Shown here piece by piece: positions 1 to 6,239 of a DNA stretch of 15,713 nt. The stretch comes from CAG-791 sp964386925. Lineage in GTDB: Bacteria; Bacillota; Clostridia; Lachnospirales; Lachnospiraceae. The notes below the pieces were generated by a model. That model was not told the origin of the DNA. It saw nothing but the letters and a program-made list of their open reading frames with translations, and did not search any database. The stretch's first letter is position 1, and each line of letters starts with the position of its first letter. The DNA is taken from contig CAYLUU010000056.1 in NCBI GenBank assembly GCA_964386925.1, forward strand, positions 1 to 15,713, given 5' to 3'. The translations under genes were made by a program, and so were the position numbers.

Positions 1-41
1 TGCCAGTATCCCGAACCAGCCGGATACGATCAGATTCCACT

Positions 42-2291
42 TCAATAACTCAGTCCGAATCCATACTCGTAATAGTTGCCTACCGCATCACGGTATGCAT
101 AGGCCTTGCCATTCTCGTCCTTCATGCTCTCCGGCATGTACTGGTCCTTGTCAAAGCCCGGCACATCATTCGGGCTCACGCATACGCCATCTGCATTGAC
201 AGCCAGCACTTCGTCGCCCTTCGGCAGTGTCAGCGGGAGCTTTCCGACCGGTGCAAAACGTCCCAGCATCACATCCAGTGTTGCAGACGGGTAGGTATCA
301 AAGCCTGCCGTCAGTGCATCGGAATACCGCTCCACATTGCCGACCTCCCAGGCAAGAGGGAAGTTGATGTTGGAAACCACCTTGCCGCCATGACCATGCA
401 GAATTTCCGCCAGCTTTGCAATGCGTCCTGCATTCGCCAGTGTCGTCTCCTGATGCGTTTCTGCCTGCGGCTTGCCGTCCTCGCCGACGTTGCAGACCGT
501 CTTGTTCTCGCAGATGTCCAGCTCCAGATAGCCGGGTGTTGCGTTGAAATAGGCACCGGACTGCGGGCTTACCATCAGAATGGCAACGTCCGCCGTCTCC
601 GGCTCCGTCACGAGCGTAATTTCCTCTTCCTTGCTCAGCATGTCGCGCAGCGATGCCGTTGCCGTCTCTGCTGCCTCTGCGCTCTTGGCAAAGGCTTCTG
701 CATAGACCTTCGTACCCGCCTTGATTGGCAGGACGCCGTTATTTTTCAGAAGGACAACGGATTCGCGGTGTACGCGGCCAGCCTCTTCCCAGTCAGCCTT
801 TGTGGCAACCACAGCCTCTGCATTCGCCGGATCTGCATACGGATTCTCGAACATACCCTGCTGGAAGAGCTCCTTGAGGGTTCTCGATACCGCGCGGTTG
901 ATGCTCTCGTCTGTCAGCACCAGATCCTCCTTGCGGAAGCCTTCCGGCACCGGATGCTCGTCGTAATAACCGTTGGTCGCTCTCTCGTAGGCCTCTTTGG
1001 CCTCCTTGTTGTCGAACAGGCCGGAGATCAGATCCACACCGCTCTGGGTCACGGCATAGCCAATACGCTCCGGAATGTCGAGCATATCCACGCCCCAGCA
1101 CATGTTGTGGGTGATGCCGGTATCGGAATTAATGTAGCCCTTAAAGCCCATCTGACCGCGCAGGAGTCCGTCAATAAAGACCTTGTTGTAAGCAAAGCCG
1201 TACGGCTCCAATGCAATGTCGTTGCCGTTCATATCCTTCTGCGGTGCGCTCTTTGCCGCACACGGCTTCGAGTAATACGGCATGATGGACTCTGCATTGT
1301 GGCGGACTGCAGCCTTGAATGCCGGGATGTGGTATTTCTGCAGAGAGCCTTCGGTTGCATAAATATTCCACTGCCCTGCCGCATAATGCGGATCAAAGCC
1401 GTTCTCTCTTGCACCGCCGCCCGGGAAATGCTTCACGGTCATGGATACGCCGTTCTTCGTGACGCCGTCGCTGCCGCCCTGCACACCGGGGATCAGGTGA
1501 TTGAAGATCTCCTCAATGAGCTCCGGATCTTCGCCGAAGGTACCGAAGGTCCGCTGCCAACGAGGATCCGTCACACAGTCTGCCATATACATGTAGCCCT
1601 TGCGCAGACCACAGGCGCTCCACTCTCTGCGGATGGTGTCTGCGAAGCGGTCGATGATCTCCATCTTGCCGGTGCCTTTTACGGCCGCTGCAATGCCGAG
1701 CGTTCCCGGCCAGGTAGCGAACACACCGGCCGCATCGTTCATGCCGAAGACGACCTCACCGTTCTCATTACGGCTGTTCGACATTACCTGCATCGGTACG
1801 AAATGCTCGCAGGACTCTGCCACATGCTGCAGCTGGTTCAGATAGTCTGCCAGATCCTCCGGCGAAGGATTCTCGCGCAGAATGACATGTCTTGTGAAAT
1901 ACTCCTTAATCAGTGTCGAGGTTCCAGGCAGTTCCTGACGTCCGAAGATGCTGTCGGATACATCCACCTCTGCCTCATCCAGAAGGCCTGACTCATCGGC
2001 CTTCGGCTGATGACCGTTCTTTGCAAGGCGCGGGGAGGGATATTTCGGCCCCATGCGCCAGTCCGAGGTGAAGAGCTGTCCGATCTTCTCGTCCACGGTC
2101 AGTGTCTCCACGTATGCCTTTGCGCGTTCCTCCGGTGTCAGACGCCAGTCATTGACCGGTGTCACCTCTCCCGTTCCGTCGATGTCCTTAAAATACAGTC
2201 CGTCCTTCTCGATTACCTTCCGTGTGGTGGTCCCGATGGTCGGGCCGCCTTTGTTCTCGTAACGCTTTACCAGTTCTGATGCCTTTGCCAT
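42..2291 (-). CDS. Glycoside hydrolase family 3 protein (beta-glucosidase-like), two-domain form
   Basis: A 749-residue GH3 enzyme that should hydrolyse terminal beta-linked sugars with retention. The N-terminal barrel carries the family motif DPRWQRTFGTFGEDP (about residues 242-256), the substrate-binding VKHFPGG motif (about 286-292) and INSDTG, whose Asp at about 390 is the expected nucleophile. The alpha/beta sandwich domain begins near VVLLKNNGVLPI (about 512) and contains GKLPLTLP (about 683). The protein stops right after YGFGLSY, the motif that in many GH3 enzymes leads into a fibronectin-III-like domain, so that domain is absent. There is no signal peptide, so it is probably cytoplasmic. 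The start has a modest AAGGAAA ribosome binding site. It is separated from flavodoxin by that gene's terminator, so it is probably its own unit. The exact sugar cannot be read from the sequence; beta-glucosidase and beta-xylosidase are both possible. Confidence 0.94.
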   Translation of the reverse strand: MAKASELVKRYENKGGPTIGTTTRKVIEKDGLYFKDIDGTGEVTPVNDWRLTPEERAKAYVETLTVDEKIGQLFTSDWRMGPKYPSPRLAKNGHQPKADESGLLDEAEVDVSDSIFGRQELPGTSTLIKEYFTRHVILRENPSPEDLADYLNQLQHVAESCEHFVPMQVMSNSRNENGEVVFGMNDAAGVFATWPGTLGIAAAVKGTGKMEIIDRFADTIRREWSACGLRKGYMYMADCVTDPRWQRTFGTFGEDPELIEEIFNHLIPGVQGGSDGVTKNGVSMTVKHFPGGGARENGFDPHYAAGQWNIYATEGSLQKYHIPAFKAAVRHNAESIMPYYSKPCAAKSAPQKDMNGNDIALEPYGFAYNKVFIDGLLRGQMGFKGYINSDTGITHNMCWGVDMLDIPERIGYAVTQSGVDLISGLFDNKEAKEAYERATNGYYDEHPVPEGFRKEDLVLTDESINRAVSRTLKELFQQGMFENPYADPANAEAVVATKADWEEAGRVHRESVVLLKNNGVLPIKAGTKVYAEAFAKSAEAAETATASLRDMLSKEEEITLVTEPETADVAILMVSPQSGAYFNATPGYLELDICENKTVCNVGEDGKPQAETHQETTLANAGRIAKLAEILHGHGGKVVSNINFPLAWEVGNVERYSDALTAGFDTYPSATLDVMLGRFAPVGKLPLTLPKGDEVLAVNADGVCVSPNDVPGFDKDQYMPESMKDENGKAYAYRDAVGNYYEYGFGLSY

Positions 2292-2329
2292 ATTGGTTTC
2301 CTTTTCTTTCGTAAACCCCGAAGGGAAAA

Positions 2330-2345
2330 TGTGAATGATTTCACA
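2330..2345 (-). promoter_or_regulatory. Perfect dyad TGTGA-N6-TCACA in the GH3 leader (candidate operator)
   Basis: The sequence TGTGAATGATTTCACA has 6-bp perfect inverted arms and matches the textbook Crp/Fnr-family half-site spacing TGTGA-N6-TCACA. A TACAAT -10-like hexamer lies just upstream in the direction of transcription (plus coordinates 2352-2357), which would place the dyad at the transcription start, about 40 bp before the GH3 start codon. No good -35 is present at 17 bp. The regulator is unknown: Clostridia do not generally use the enteric cAMP-CRP system, though they have other Crp/Fnr-family proteins. The rest of the 2292-2498 spacer is AT-rich and contains only short inverted repeats such as GCAAGCATTACTTGC (2439-2453). 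Confidence 0.45.
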
Positions 2346-2498
2346 GCCACTATTGTAACGGGTTTTACCTTAATAATTCCAGAACGGATTTTAGTTTTTA
2401 TTGTGTGCCCTTTAGGATTCGTAAACAGGCTCGTTAATGCAAGCATTACTTGCGCATTTTATGCAAATTTGCCTGGCTTTGAATAGTTACCGGAATTC

Positions 2499-2529
2499 AA
2501 AAAAAGACTGCCCTGTCGGACAGTCTTTT
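2499..2529 (-). terminator. Rho-independent terminator after flavodoxin
   Basis: Read on the minus strand, AAAGACTG and CAGTCTTT form an 8-bp stem with further CC/GG pairing inside, and it is followed by a run of T residues. It lies about 95 bp past the flavodoxin stop and insulates the GH3 gene from the flavodoxin transcript. The A-rich 5' side could also let it work weakly on the plus strand, but there is no plus-strand gene here. Confidence 0.85.
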
Positions 2530-2624
2530 CTCCCTCAGATGCTCAGTTTTCTCAGGGATGTGCTGATGAAAGCGCTTCCCATGACAGCGGCTGCGAAGGA
2601 AATGCTGATTGAATCAGTACTTCA

Positions 2625-3044
2625 TTACGCGAGGGCTCTTCCCAGTGCCTTGCACTCTTCCAGTGCGCCGTCGTCCGGTGCGTTCTGGCAGATGGCGGTT
2701 GCAACGACGTTGGCGCCATCGCCCTTGCAGCGTGCCTCCCAGTCATACATCCACGCGCCGTCGCCCCAGCCCCAGGAACCGAACAGGGCGATCTTCTTGC
2801 CGGAAAGGGATCCTTCTACCTCAGTAAACATCGGCTCGAATTCTGCTTCCTCCAGAACCTCAGCTCCCATAGCCGGGCATCCGAAGGCAATGGCATCATA
2901 GTTTGCTACATCTGCTGCGGTCAGCTGAGACGGTCCGAGAACGGTGACCTCTGCCCCTGCTCCTTTTGCGCCCTCAGCCACTGCATCTGCCATCATTCCG
3001 GTGTTGCCGGTTCCTGTCCAATATACAACTGCTACTTTGCTCAT
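2625..3044 (-). CDS. Short-chain flavodoxin
   Basis: A 139-residue FMN-binding electron carrier, a normal length for short-chain flavodoxins. The N-terminal WTGTGNT loop (about residues 9-15) after the first beta strand is the phosphate-binding loop. The GCPAMGAEVLEE stretch (about 55-66) and the FGSWGWGDGAWM stretch (about 88-99) correspond to the two isoalloxazine-flanking loops, with Trp residues in the second. It acts in the cytoplasm as a low-potential one-electron carrier and commonly substitutes for ferredoxin when iron is scarce; that role is family knowledge. The start codon overlaps the stop codon of a 45-residue upstream reading frame in an ATGA arrangement, and the GAGAGGAG ribosome binding site lies inside that frame, so translation is probably coupled. 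Confidence 0.94.
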   Translation of the reverse strand: MSKVAVVYWTGTGNTGMMADAVAEGAKGAGAEVTVLGPSQLTAADVANYDAIAFGCPAMGAEVLEEAEFEPMFTEVEGSLSGKKIALFGSWGWGDGAWMYDWEARCKGDGANVVATAICQNAPDDGALEECKALGRALA

Positions 3045-3178
3045 GTTGATTCTCCTCTCATCTCGCGAATGTCTGTTTTCGCCAGCTCCAGATTGTCATA
3101 CGGCAGGCTGATCAGATTGGCAGGCTTCATTCCCGCCAGCGTCGGTGAACAATTCTCGATGATTGTCTTCTCCGGCAT
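3041..3178 (-). CDS. 45-residue DUF3793-like N-terminal fragment, coupled to flavodoxin
   Basis: An ATG at 3178 with a GGAGG ribosome binding site about 10 bp upstream opens a 45-codon frame. It begins MPEKTIIENCSPTLAGMKPA and ends REMRGEST. The CSPTLAG-K-(A/G)NL pattern matches, from memory, the start of DUF3793 family proteins (usually about 190-200 residues), which often precede flavodoxin genes in Clostridia. Here the frame ends at a TGA that overlaps the flavodoxin ATG, so roughly the last three quarters of the family are missing. No leftover DUF3793 coding sequence lies between the two genes, which points to a deletion rather than a frameshift. It may be a remnant kept as a translational coupler or leader peptide. 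The frame itself is clear; the family assignment is less certain. Confidence 0.65.
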   Translation of the reverse strand: MPEKTIIENCSPTLAGMKPANLISLPYDNLELAKTDIREMRGEST

Positions 3179-3213
3179 CGCTCCGATCCCTCCGTCGTCC
3201 GTTTTTTTTATTA

Positions 3214-3229
3214 GTTAGCAGTTCCTAAC
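3214..3229 (-). promoter_or_regulatory. Palindromic operator GTTAG-N6-CTAAC downstream of the flavodoxin promoter
   Basis: On the minus strand GTTAGGAACTGCTAAC has perfect 5-bp arms plus an inner symmetric A/T pair (12 of 16 positions symmetric). It lies about 11 bp downstream of the -10 element, roughly at +5 to +20, a typical repressor position. The GTTAG/CTAAC half-sites resemble those of DtxR/IdeR-type metal-dependent repressors, but the spacing between half-sites is wider than in the classic site. Iron control would suit a flavodoxin, but this is a guess. Confidence 0.5.
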
Positions 3230-3240
3230 CTCAAGATCAA

Positions 3241-3269
3241 AGTTTACAGCCGTTTACGGTTTGTGTCAA
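3241..3269 (-). promoter_or_regulatory. Sigma-A type promoter for the DUF3793-fragment/flavodoxin unit
   Basis: On the minus strand a perfect -35 TTGACA (3264-3269) is followed by a 17-bp spacer and the -10 TAAACT (3241-3246, four of six consensus bases). It lies just downstream of the deoD terminator and about 63 bp upstream of the small-frame ATG, so the flavodoxin unit is transcribed independently of deoD. Confidence 0.78.
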
Positions 3270-3284
3270 CTAACATCGGGATAC

Positions 3285-3323
3285 AAAAAATGACCGCCTT
3301 CCTCCGAAAAGGCTGACGGTCAT
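3285..3323 (-). terminator. Rho-independent terminator after deoD
   Basis: Read on the minus strand, ATGACC pairs with GGTCAT and, after a small bulge, GCCTT pairs with AAGGC around a TTCGGAGG loop; a run of seven T residues follows. It starts about 30 bp after the deoD stop and marks the end of the symporter-to-deoD gene series. Confidence 0.85.
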
Positions 3324-3353
3324 CACTATGATTCAGTAAAATTCTACTATCTA

Positions 3354-4079
3354 TTACGCGAACTTCACCGCTGTGTTCAGTGCAATCTCCATCATGTCAG
3401 TGAAGCTGTTCTGTCTCTCCTCTGCGGTCAGTGCCACCGGCTTGAACAGGTGATCGGAAATGGACAGAATGGACAGTGCCTTCTTGTTGTTCGCGCAAGC
3501 TGTCCAGTAAAGTCCTGCAGTCTCCATCTCTACACACAGGTGACCGAAATCACGCAGCTTCTCGTTGATGCCAGCCTGCGGATAGTAGAAGAAATCAGAG
3601 GTGTAGACCTTTCCTACCTTGTAGTTGCAGCCCTGAGCCTTTGCATTGGCAACAGCCTCTTCCAGCATCTCATAATCTGCGCATGCTGCCAGCTGCCCCG
3701 GAATGCCGTAAGCATTTCCGTAATTGGAATTCGTGGAAGCTGCCTGTGCAATGACGACATCCTTTGCCTCTGTGCTCATATCCAGACCGCCGGCAGAACC
3801 GATGCGGATGATGGCTTCAACGCCGAACTGGCTGTACAGCTCCTGCGTATAGATGCCGATCGACGGAACGCCCATGCCATGACCCATAACAGAAATTCTC
3901 TTTCCCTTATAGGTTCCGGTAAAGCCCAGCATATTGCGGGTGTCATTGAAGCAGACAACATCGGTCATGAACTTCTCTGCAACGGTCTTGGCGCGGAGCG
4001 GATCGCCCGGCATCAGAACAACCTTTGCCAGCTCATCCTTAACTACGATACTTGCAGAAATACTTTCCTTCGGTTCCAT
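3354..4079 (-). CDS. deoD: Purine nucleoside phosphorylase, DeoD type
   Basis: A 241-residue hexameric-type (NP-I family) phosphorylase that cleaves purine (deoxy)ribonucleosides with phosphate to the free base and (deoxy)ribose-1-phosphate. The known DeoD active-site residues are all present at a constant offset of five from E. coli: phosphate-binding GDPLRAK (Arg29), DTRNM (Arg48) and RIGSAGG (Arg92, Ser95), the sugar-binding VEMET (Met185, Glu186) and the base-protonating Asp209 in ISDH. GSAGG replaces the enteric GSCG. The frame extends to an ATG at 4085, but the GAGG ribosome binding site abuts that codon and sits about 7 bp from the ATG at 4079, so 4079 is chosen. It follows mtnA after a 215-bp gap filled by a structured repeat; that partnership hints that methylthioadenosine or 5'-deoxyadenosine could be substrates, which is inference. 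Confidence 0.93.
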   Translation of the reverse strand: MEPKESISASIVVKDELAKVVLMPGDPLRAKTVAEKFMTDVVCFNDTRNMLGFTGTYKGKRISVMGHGMGVPSIGIYTQELYSQFGVEAIIRIGSAGGLDMSTEAKDVVIAQAASTNSNYGNAYGIPGQLAACADYEMLEEAVANAKAQGCNYKVGKVYTSDFFYYPQAGINEKLRDFGHLCVEMETAGLYWTACANNKKALSILSISDHLFKPVALTAEERQNSFTDMMEIALNTAVKFA

Positions 4080-4119
4080 TCTCATTCCTCACTTTTCTAC
4101 TGTATTCTTCATGTACTGT

Positions 4120-4153
4120 GTGAATCGTCCGCAAGCGGCCGATTTATGTTGAA
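4120..4153. repeat. Partial extra unit of the structured repeat
   Basis: This stretch repeats the tip and 3' side of the third arm of the complete element that begins 10 bp further on, in the same orientation. It forms a hairpin with AATCG and CCGC pairing to GCGG and CGATT around an AA loop. The corresponding pair in the full copy is AATCA with TGATT, so one A-T pair is replaced by G-C with pairing kept. It lies about 40 bp upstream of the deoD start codon. Confidence 0.6.
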
Positions 4154-4162
4154 GTGTCATGC

Positions 4163-4309
4163 CTGTTCAGCACCCACATCTCGATTTTCCTTCAGAAAAC
4201 CTCGATGTGGTTGGGCATAGGTCCTTCGGACCTTGCCCAACTGAGAATTCCAATCGTGAATCAATCCGCAAGCGGCTGATTCACGTTGAAATTCTCAGTT
4301 GTTGAACAG
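4163..4309. repeat. Structured intergenic repeat, copy A (four-way junction)
   Basis: A 147-bp element between mtnA and deoD whose helices abut almost without linkers. The closing stem is CTGTTCAGCA (4163-4172) with TGTTGAACAG (4300-4309). Arm 1 is CCACATC/GATGTGG (4174-4210). Arm 2 is TTGGGCA/TGCCCAA (4211-4240) with an inner AGGTCC-TTC-GGACCT hairpin. Arm 3 is CTGAGAATT/AATTCTCAG (4241-4298) topped by GTGAATCA/TGATTCAC and CCGC-AA-GCGG. The last 15 bp overlap the end of mtnA, including its stop codon. Copy B at 15013-15167 is the reverse complement with about 122 of 144 aligned positions identical (hand count). There is no T tract, so it is not a plain terminator. It could be a MITE-like element or a conserved RNA structure. 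Confidence 0.85.
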
Positions 4310-5362
4310 TTTTTTCAGGTTTTCCGCAAACGGCGGGTAGACGACGCCCTTCTCCGTTACGATGCCGGTCAACAGCTCATGATCCGTCACGTCAAAGGAT
4401 GGATTGTAGCTCTTCACCTCTTTCAGCGCCATCGGCTCGGCATACCACATGTCCTTAACCTCTTCCGGATCACGCTGCTCGATGTGGATATCCGCACCGG
4501 TCGGCGTATCAAAGTCGATGGTCGAGGACGGTCCCAGCGTATAGAACGGGATGCCGTAGTGTTTCGCCAGAATGGCAACGCCGGAGGTTCCGATCTTGTT
4601 GGCAAAATCACCGTTGGCCGCAATCCGATCGCACCCTACGAAGACCGCATTGACCCAGCCCTGCTTCATAACGATGGAAGCCATGTTGTCGCAGATCAGA
4701 GTAACATCGATTCCGGCCTTCTGCAGCTCATAGGAGGTCAGACGTGCCCCCTGCAGGAGAGGTCTCGTCTCATCTGCAAACACGTGCAGCTTCATTCCCT
4801 GCTCCGTGCCGTAATAGATGGGAGCTGTTGCCGTTCCATAGCCAAGGCAGGCAAGATATCCGGCATTGCAGTGCGTCAGAATGCCGTCTCCGTCCTTGAT
4901 AAGAGTCGCACCGTATTCCGCAATCTTACGCGTCATCTCGGTATTCTCTTCCTCGATCTTCTTCGCCTCAGCGCCGAGCAAGGCCACGATCTCAGAAACC
5001 GGCTTATCTGCATTCTCCTCTACAACCTTCGTCTGACGCTTCAGTGCCCAGGACAGATTGACTGCCGTCGGGCGGGAGCTGTTCAGGTAATCTGCCTGTT
5101 TCCGGAACTTCTCCAGGAATGCCTCATACTCAAGATCCGCATAACGCTGCGCCAGTACATACATCGAATATCCGGCAAAAATACCGATGGCCGGAGCTCC
5201 TCGTACCTGCAGCAGCTTGATGGCCTTCCAGGCCACCTCTTCCTCATGAATCCGCAGATACTCCTCGTGATTGGGGAGTCTCGTCTGATCCAGAATGATA
5301 ACGTCCTTCTCATCGTCGGAGAGCTTAATGACCTCCAGGCGTTTTCCGTTGGTGTCGCTCAT
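4295..5362 (-). CDS. mtnA: S-methyl-5-thioribose-1-phosphate isomerase
   Basis: A 355-residue member of the eIF2B-alpha/beta/delta-like isomerase family that converts 5-methylthioribose-1-phosphate to 5-methylthioribulose-1-phosphate in methylthioadenosine salvage. Family hallmarks are RGAPAIGIFAGY (about residues 54-65), SRPTAVNLSWAL (about 96-107), THCNAG with the catalytic Cys at about 165, ADETRPLLQGARLT (about 196-209), GCDRIAANGD with the catalytic Asp at about 245, and NKIGT. The frame could open at a GTG at 5368, but AGGAGG touches that codon and stands 5 bp from the ATG at 5362, so 5362 is preferred. It starts 32 bp after the NlpC/P60 gene, so the two are probably co-transcribed. No other methionine-salvage genes (mtnK, mtnB, mtnD) are in the window. 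Confidence 0.95.
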   Translation of the reverse strand: MSDTNGKRLEVIKLSDDEKDVIILDQTRLPNHEEYLRIHEEEVAWKAIKLLQVRGAPAIGIFAGYSMYVLAQRYADLEYEAFLEKFRKQADYLNSSRPTAVNLSWALKRQTKVVEENADKPVSEIVALLGAEAKKIEEENTEMTRKIAEYGATLIKDGDGILTHCNAGYLACLGYGTATAPIYYGTEQGMKLHVFADETRPLLQGARLTSYELQKAGIDVTLICDNMASIVMKQGWVNAVFVGCDRIAANGDFANKIGTSGVAILAKHYGIPFYTLGPSSTIDFDTPTGADIHIEQRDPEEVKDMWYAEPMALKEVKSYNPSFDVTDHELLTGIVTEKGVVYPPFAENLKKLFNN

Positions 5363-5394
5363 TTCCACCTCCTGTATACTGTAAAACCATGTGT

Positions 5395-6117
5395 TTATTT
5401 TAATTTTTCTCCCAGTATGGCGTCAATGATCTCTTCGGGCCCCAGATTTGCAAATCCGTCGGGATCCGTCAGGACGCCGTGCTCCAGATCCCAGTGCATC
5501 AGGTTCCCAGAACGATAGTCCAGGGCGCATTCTCTCGTCGCATAAATCTGATGGCAGGCCGGGAAATATTTTGCCATTGCTGCATCGGCAACCGCATAGG
5601 ATTGTGTCGTCTTCTCTTCTTTTCCGGGCAGCATGCTCCCGGATATCTGCACGCCGGTATTCGGGCTGCTGTGAACCAGCACGACGCTCCCGTCTGCGCA
5701 CTGGCCAAGCGCAATCCACACGTGCCCCTTCATGCTGACAATGTCACCCGGCCGGTACTCCGTAATCTCCTCGTTAGGAACGTATGTGCCGTAGCCGCGC
5801 TTTGCAAAGTTCTCCGCCATCGTGGTGGAGCTCATAACATAACCGGGACGCCCGGGCTCTGTTTCAAATGTGTTGTAGAGCACCCAGCCGACAAAGCCTG
5901 AACAATCAAGGCCATGCCCAAATTCGTAGCGATGCTTGTCATAATCGTAGGTGCCTGCGTTTGCGTCAAAAAATTCCTTCCACGCCGGATTGAGACCAAT
6001 CCGCATGCCATCCTCACCGGCACCGTCATCGGCTTCATTCCAGCCGCCAGCCCAGACGTACAAGGTCTGACCGCAGGGCTTCAATGCATTCGTCAAAAGC
6101 TCACGAAGTGTTGCCAT
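5395..6117 (-). CDS. NlpC/P60-family cysteine peptidase, cytoplasmic
   Basis: A 240-residue protein with an NlpC/P60 (CHAP-like) fold. GLDCSGFVGWVLY holds the nucleophile Cys at about 72; GDIVSMKGHVWIAL holds the catalytic His at about 132; HSSPN (His about 149) is a candidate third polar position. Family members cleave N-acyl-D-Glu-gamma-linked bonds in murein peptides or related amides. It has no signal peptide, membrane segment or SH3/LysM wall-binding domain, so it probably acts on imported or cytoplasmic substrates. The start at 6117 is chosen because AGAGGAG lies 5 bp upstream of it; an earlier in-frame ATG at 6132 begins within that ribosome binding site. It lies between the amino-acid symporter and mtnA. 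The substrate is not established. Confidence 0.88.
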   Translation of the reverse strand: MATLRELLTNALKPCGQTLYVWAGGWNEADDGAGEDGMRIGLNPAWKEFFDANAGTYDYDKHRYEFGHGLDCSGFVGWVLYNTFETEPGRPGYVMSSTTMAENFAKRGYGTYVPNEEITEYRPGDIVSMKGHVWIALGQCADGSVVLVHSSPNTGVQISGSMLPGKEEKTTQSYAVADAAMAKYFPACHQIYATRECALDYRSGNLMHWDLEHGVLTDPDGFANLGPEEIIDAILGEKLK

Positions 6118-6162
6118 TTCTGCTCCTCTCATAATCTATCTCATATGCCTTTCAGCACATCT

Positions 6163-6239
6163 CTGACAGTTCGATTTTGCTGCGGCAAAAGTCATCTTTC
6201 ATTCGACATCGAAATGCGTATGCTGCATAGATCTGTCAG
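6163..6239. repeat. Compact multi-hairpin element at the symporter 3' end
   Basis: A 77-bp stretch closed by CTGACAG (6163-6169) and its exact complement CTGTCAG (6233-6239). Inside are three small hairpins in a row: TTTTGC-TGC-GGCAAAA, TTCGA-CA-TCGAA and TATGC-T-GCATA. The closing stem includes the stop codon of the symporter gene. It has the same closed three-arm plan as the two large repeats but no convincing sequence match to them, apart from a TTCAGCAC just outside at 6151-6158. No T tract follows, so a simple terminator is unlikely. Confidence 0.5.

Noticed and set aside
6..27. Inverted repeat GTATCC/GGATAC after the GH3 stop
   Set aside because: The stem is only 6 bp with a 10-base loop and has no T tract within the window, so it cannot be supported as a terminator.
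390..1991. 533-codon open frame on the plus strand
   Set aside because: It lies antisense to the GH3 gene, has no family character and is rich in Cys, Arg and His as expected of a shadow of a GC-rich gene.
2567..2580. TGAAAGCGCTTCCC, close to a catabolite-responsive (cre) site
   Set aside because: It matches all but the last base of the core pattern, but lies between the flavodoxin stop and terminator, more than 200 bp from the likely GH3 transcription start, so function is doubtful.
4286..5518. 410-codon open frame on the plus strand
   Set aside because: It is antisense to mtnA, whose catalytic motifs are all present, and begins in the repeat without a ribosome binding site.
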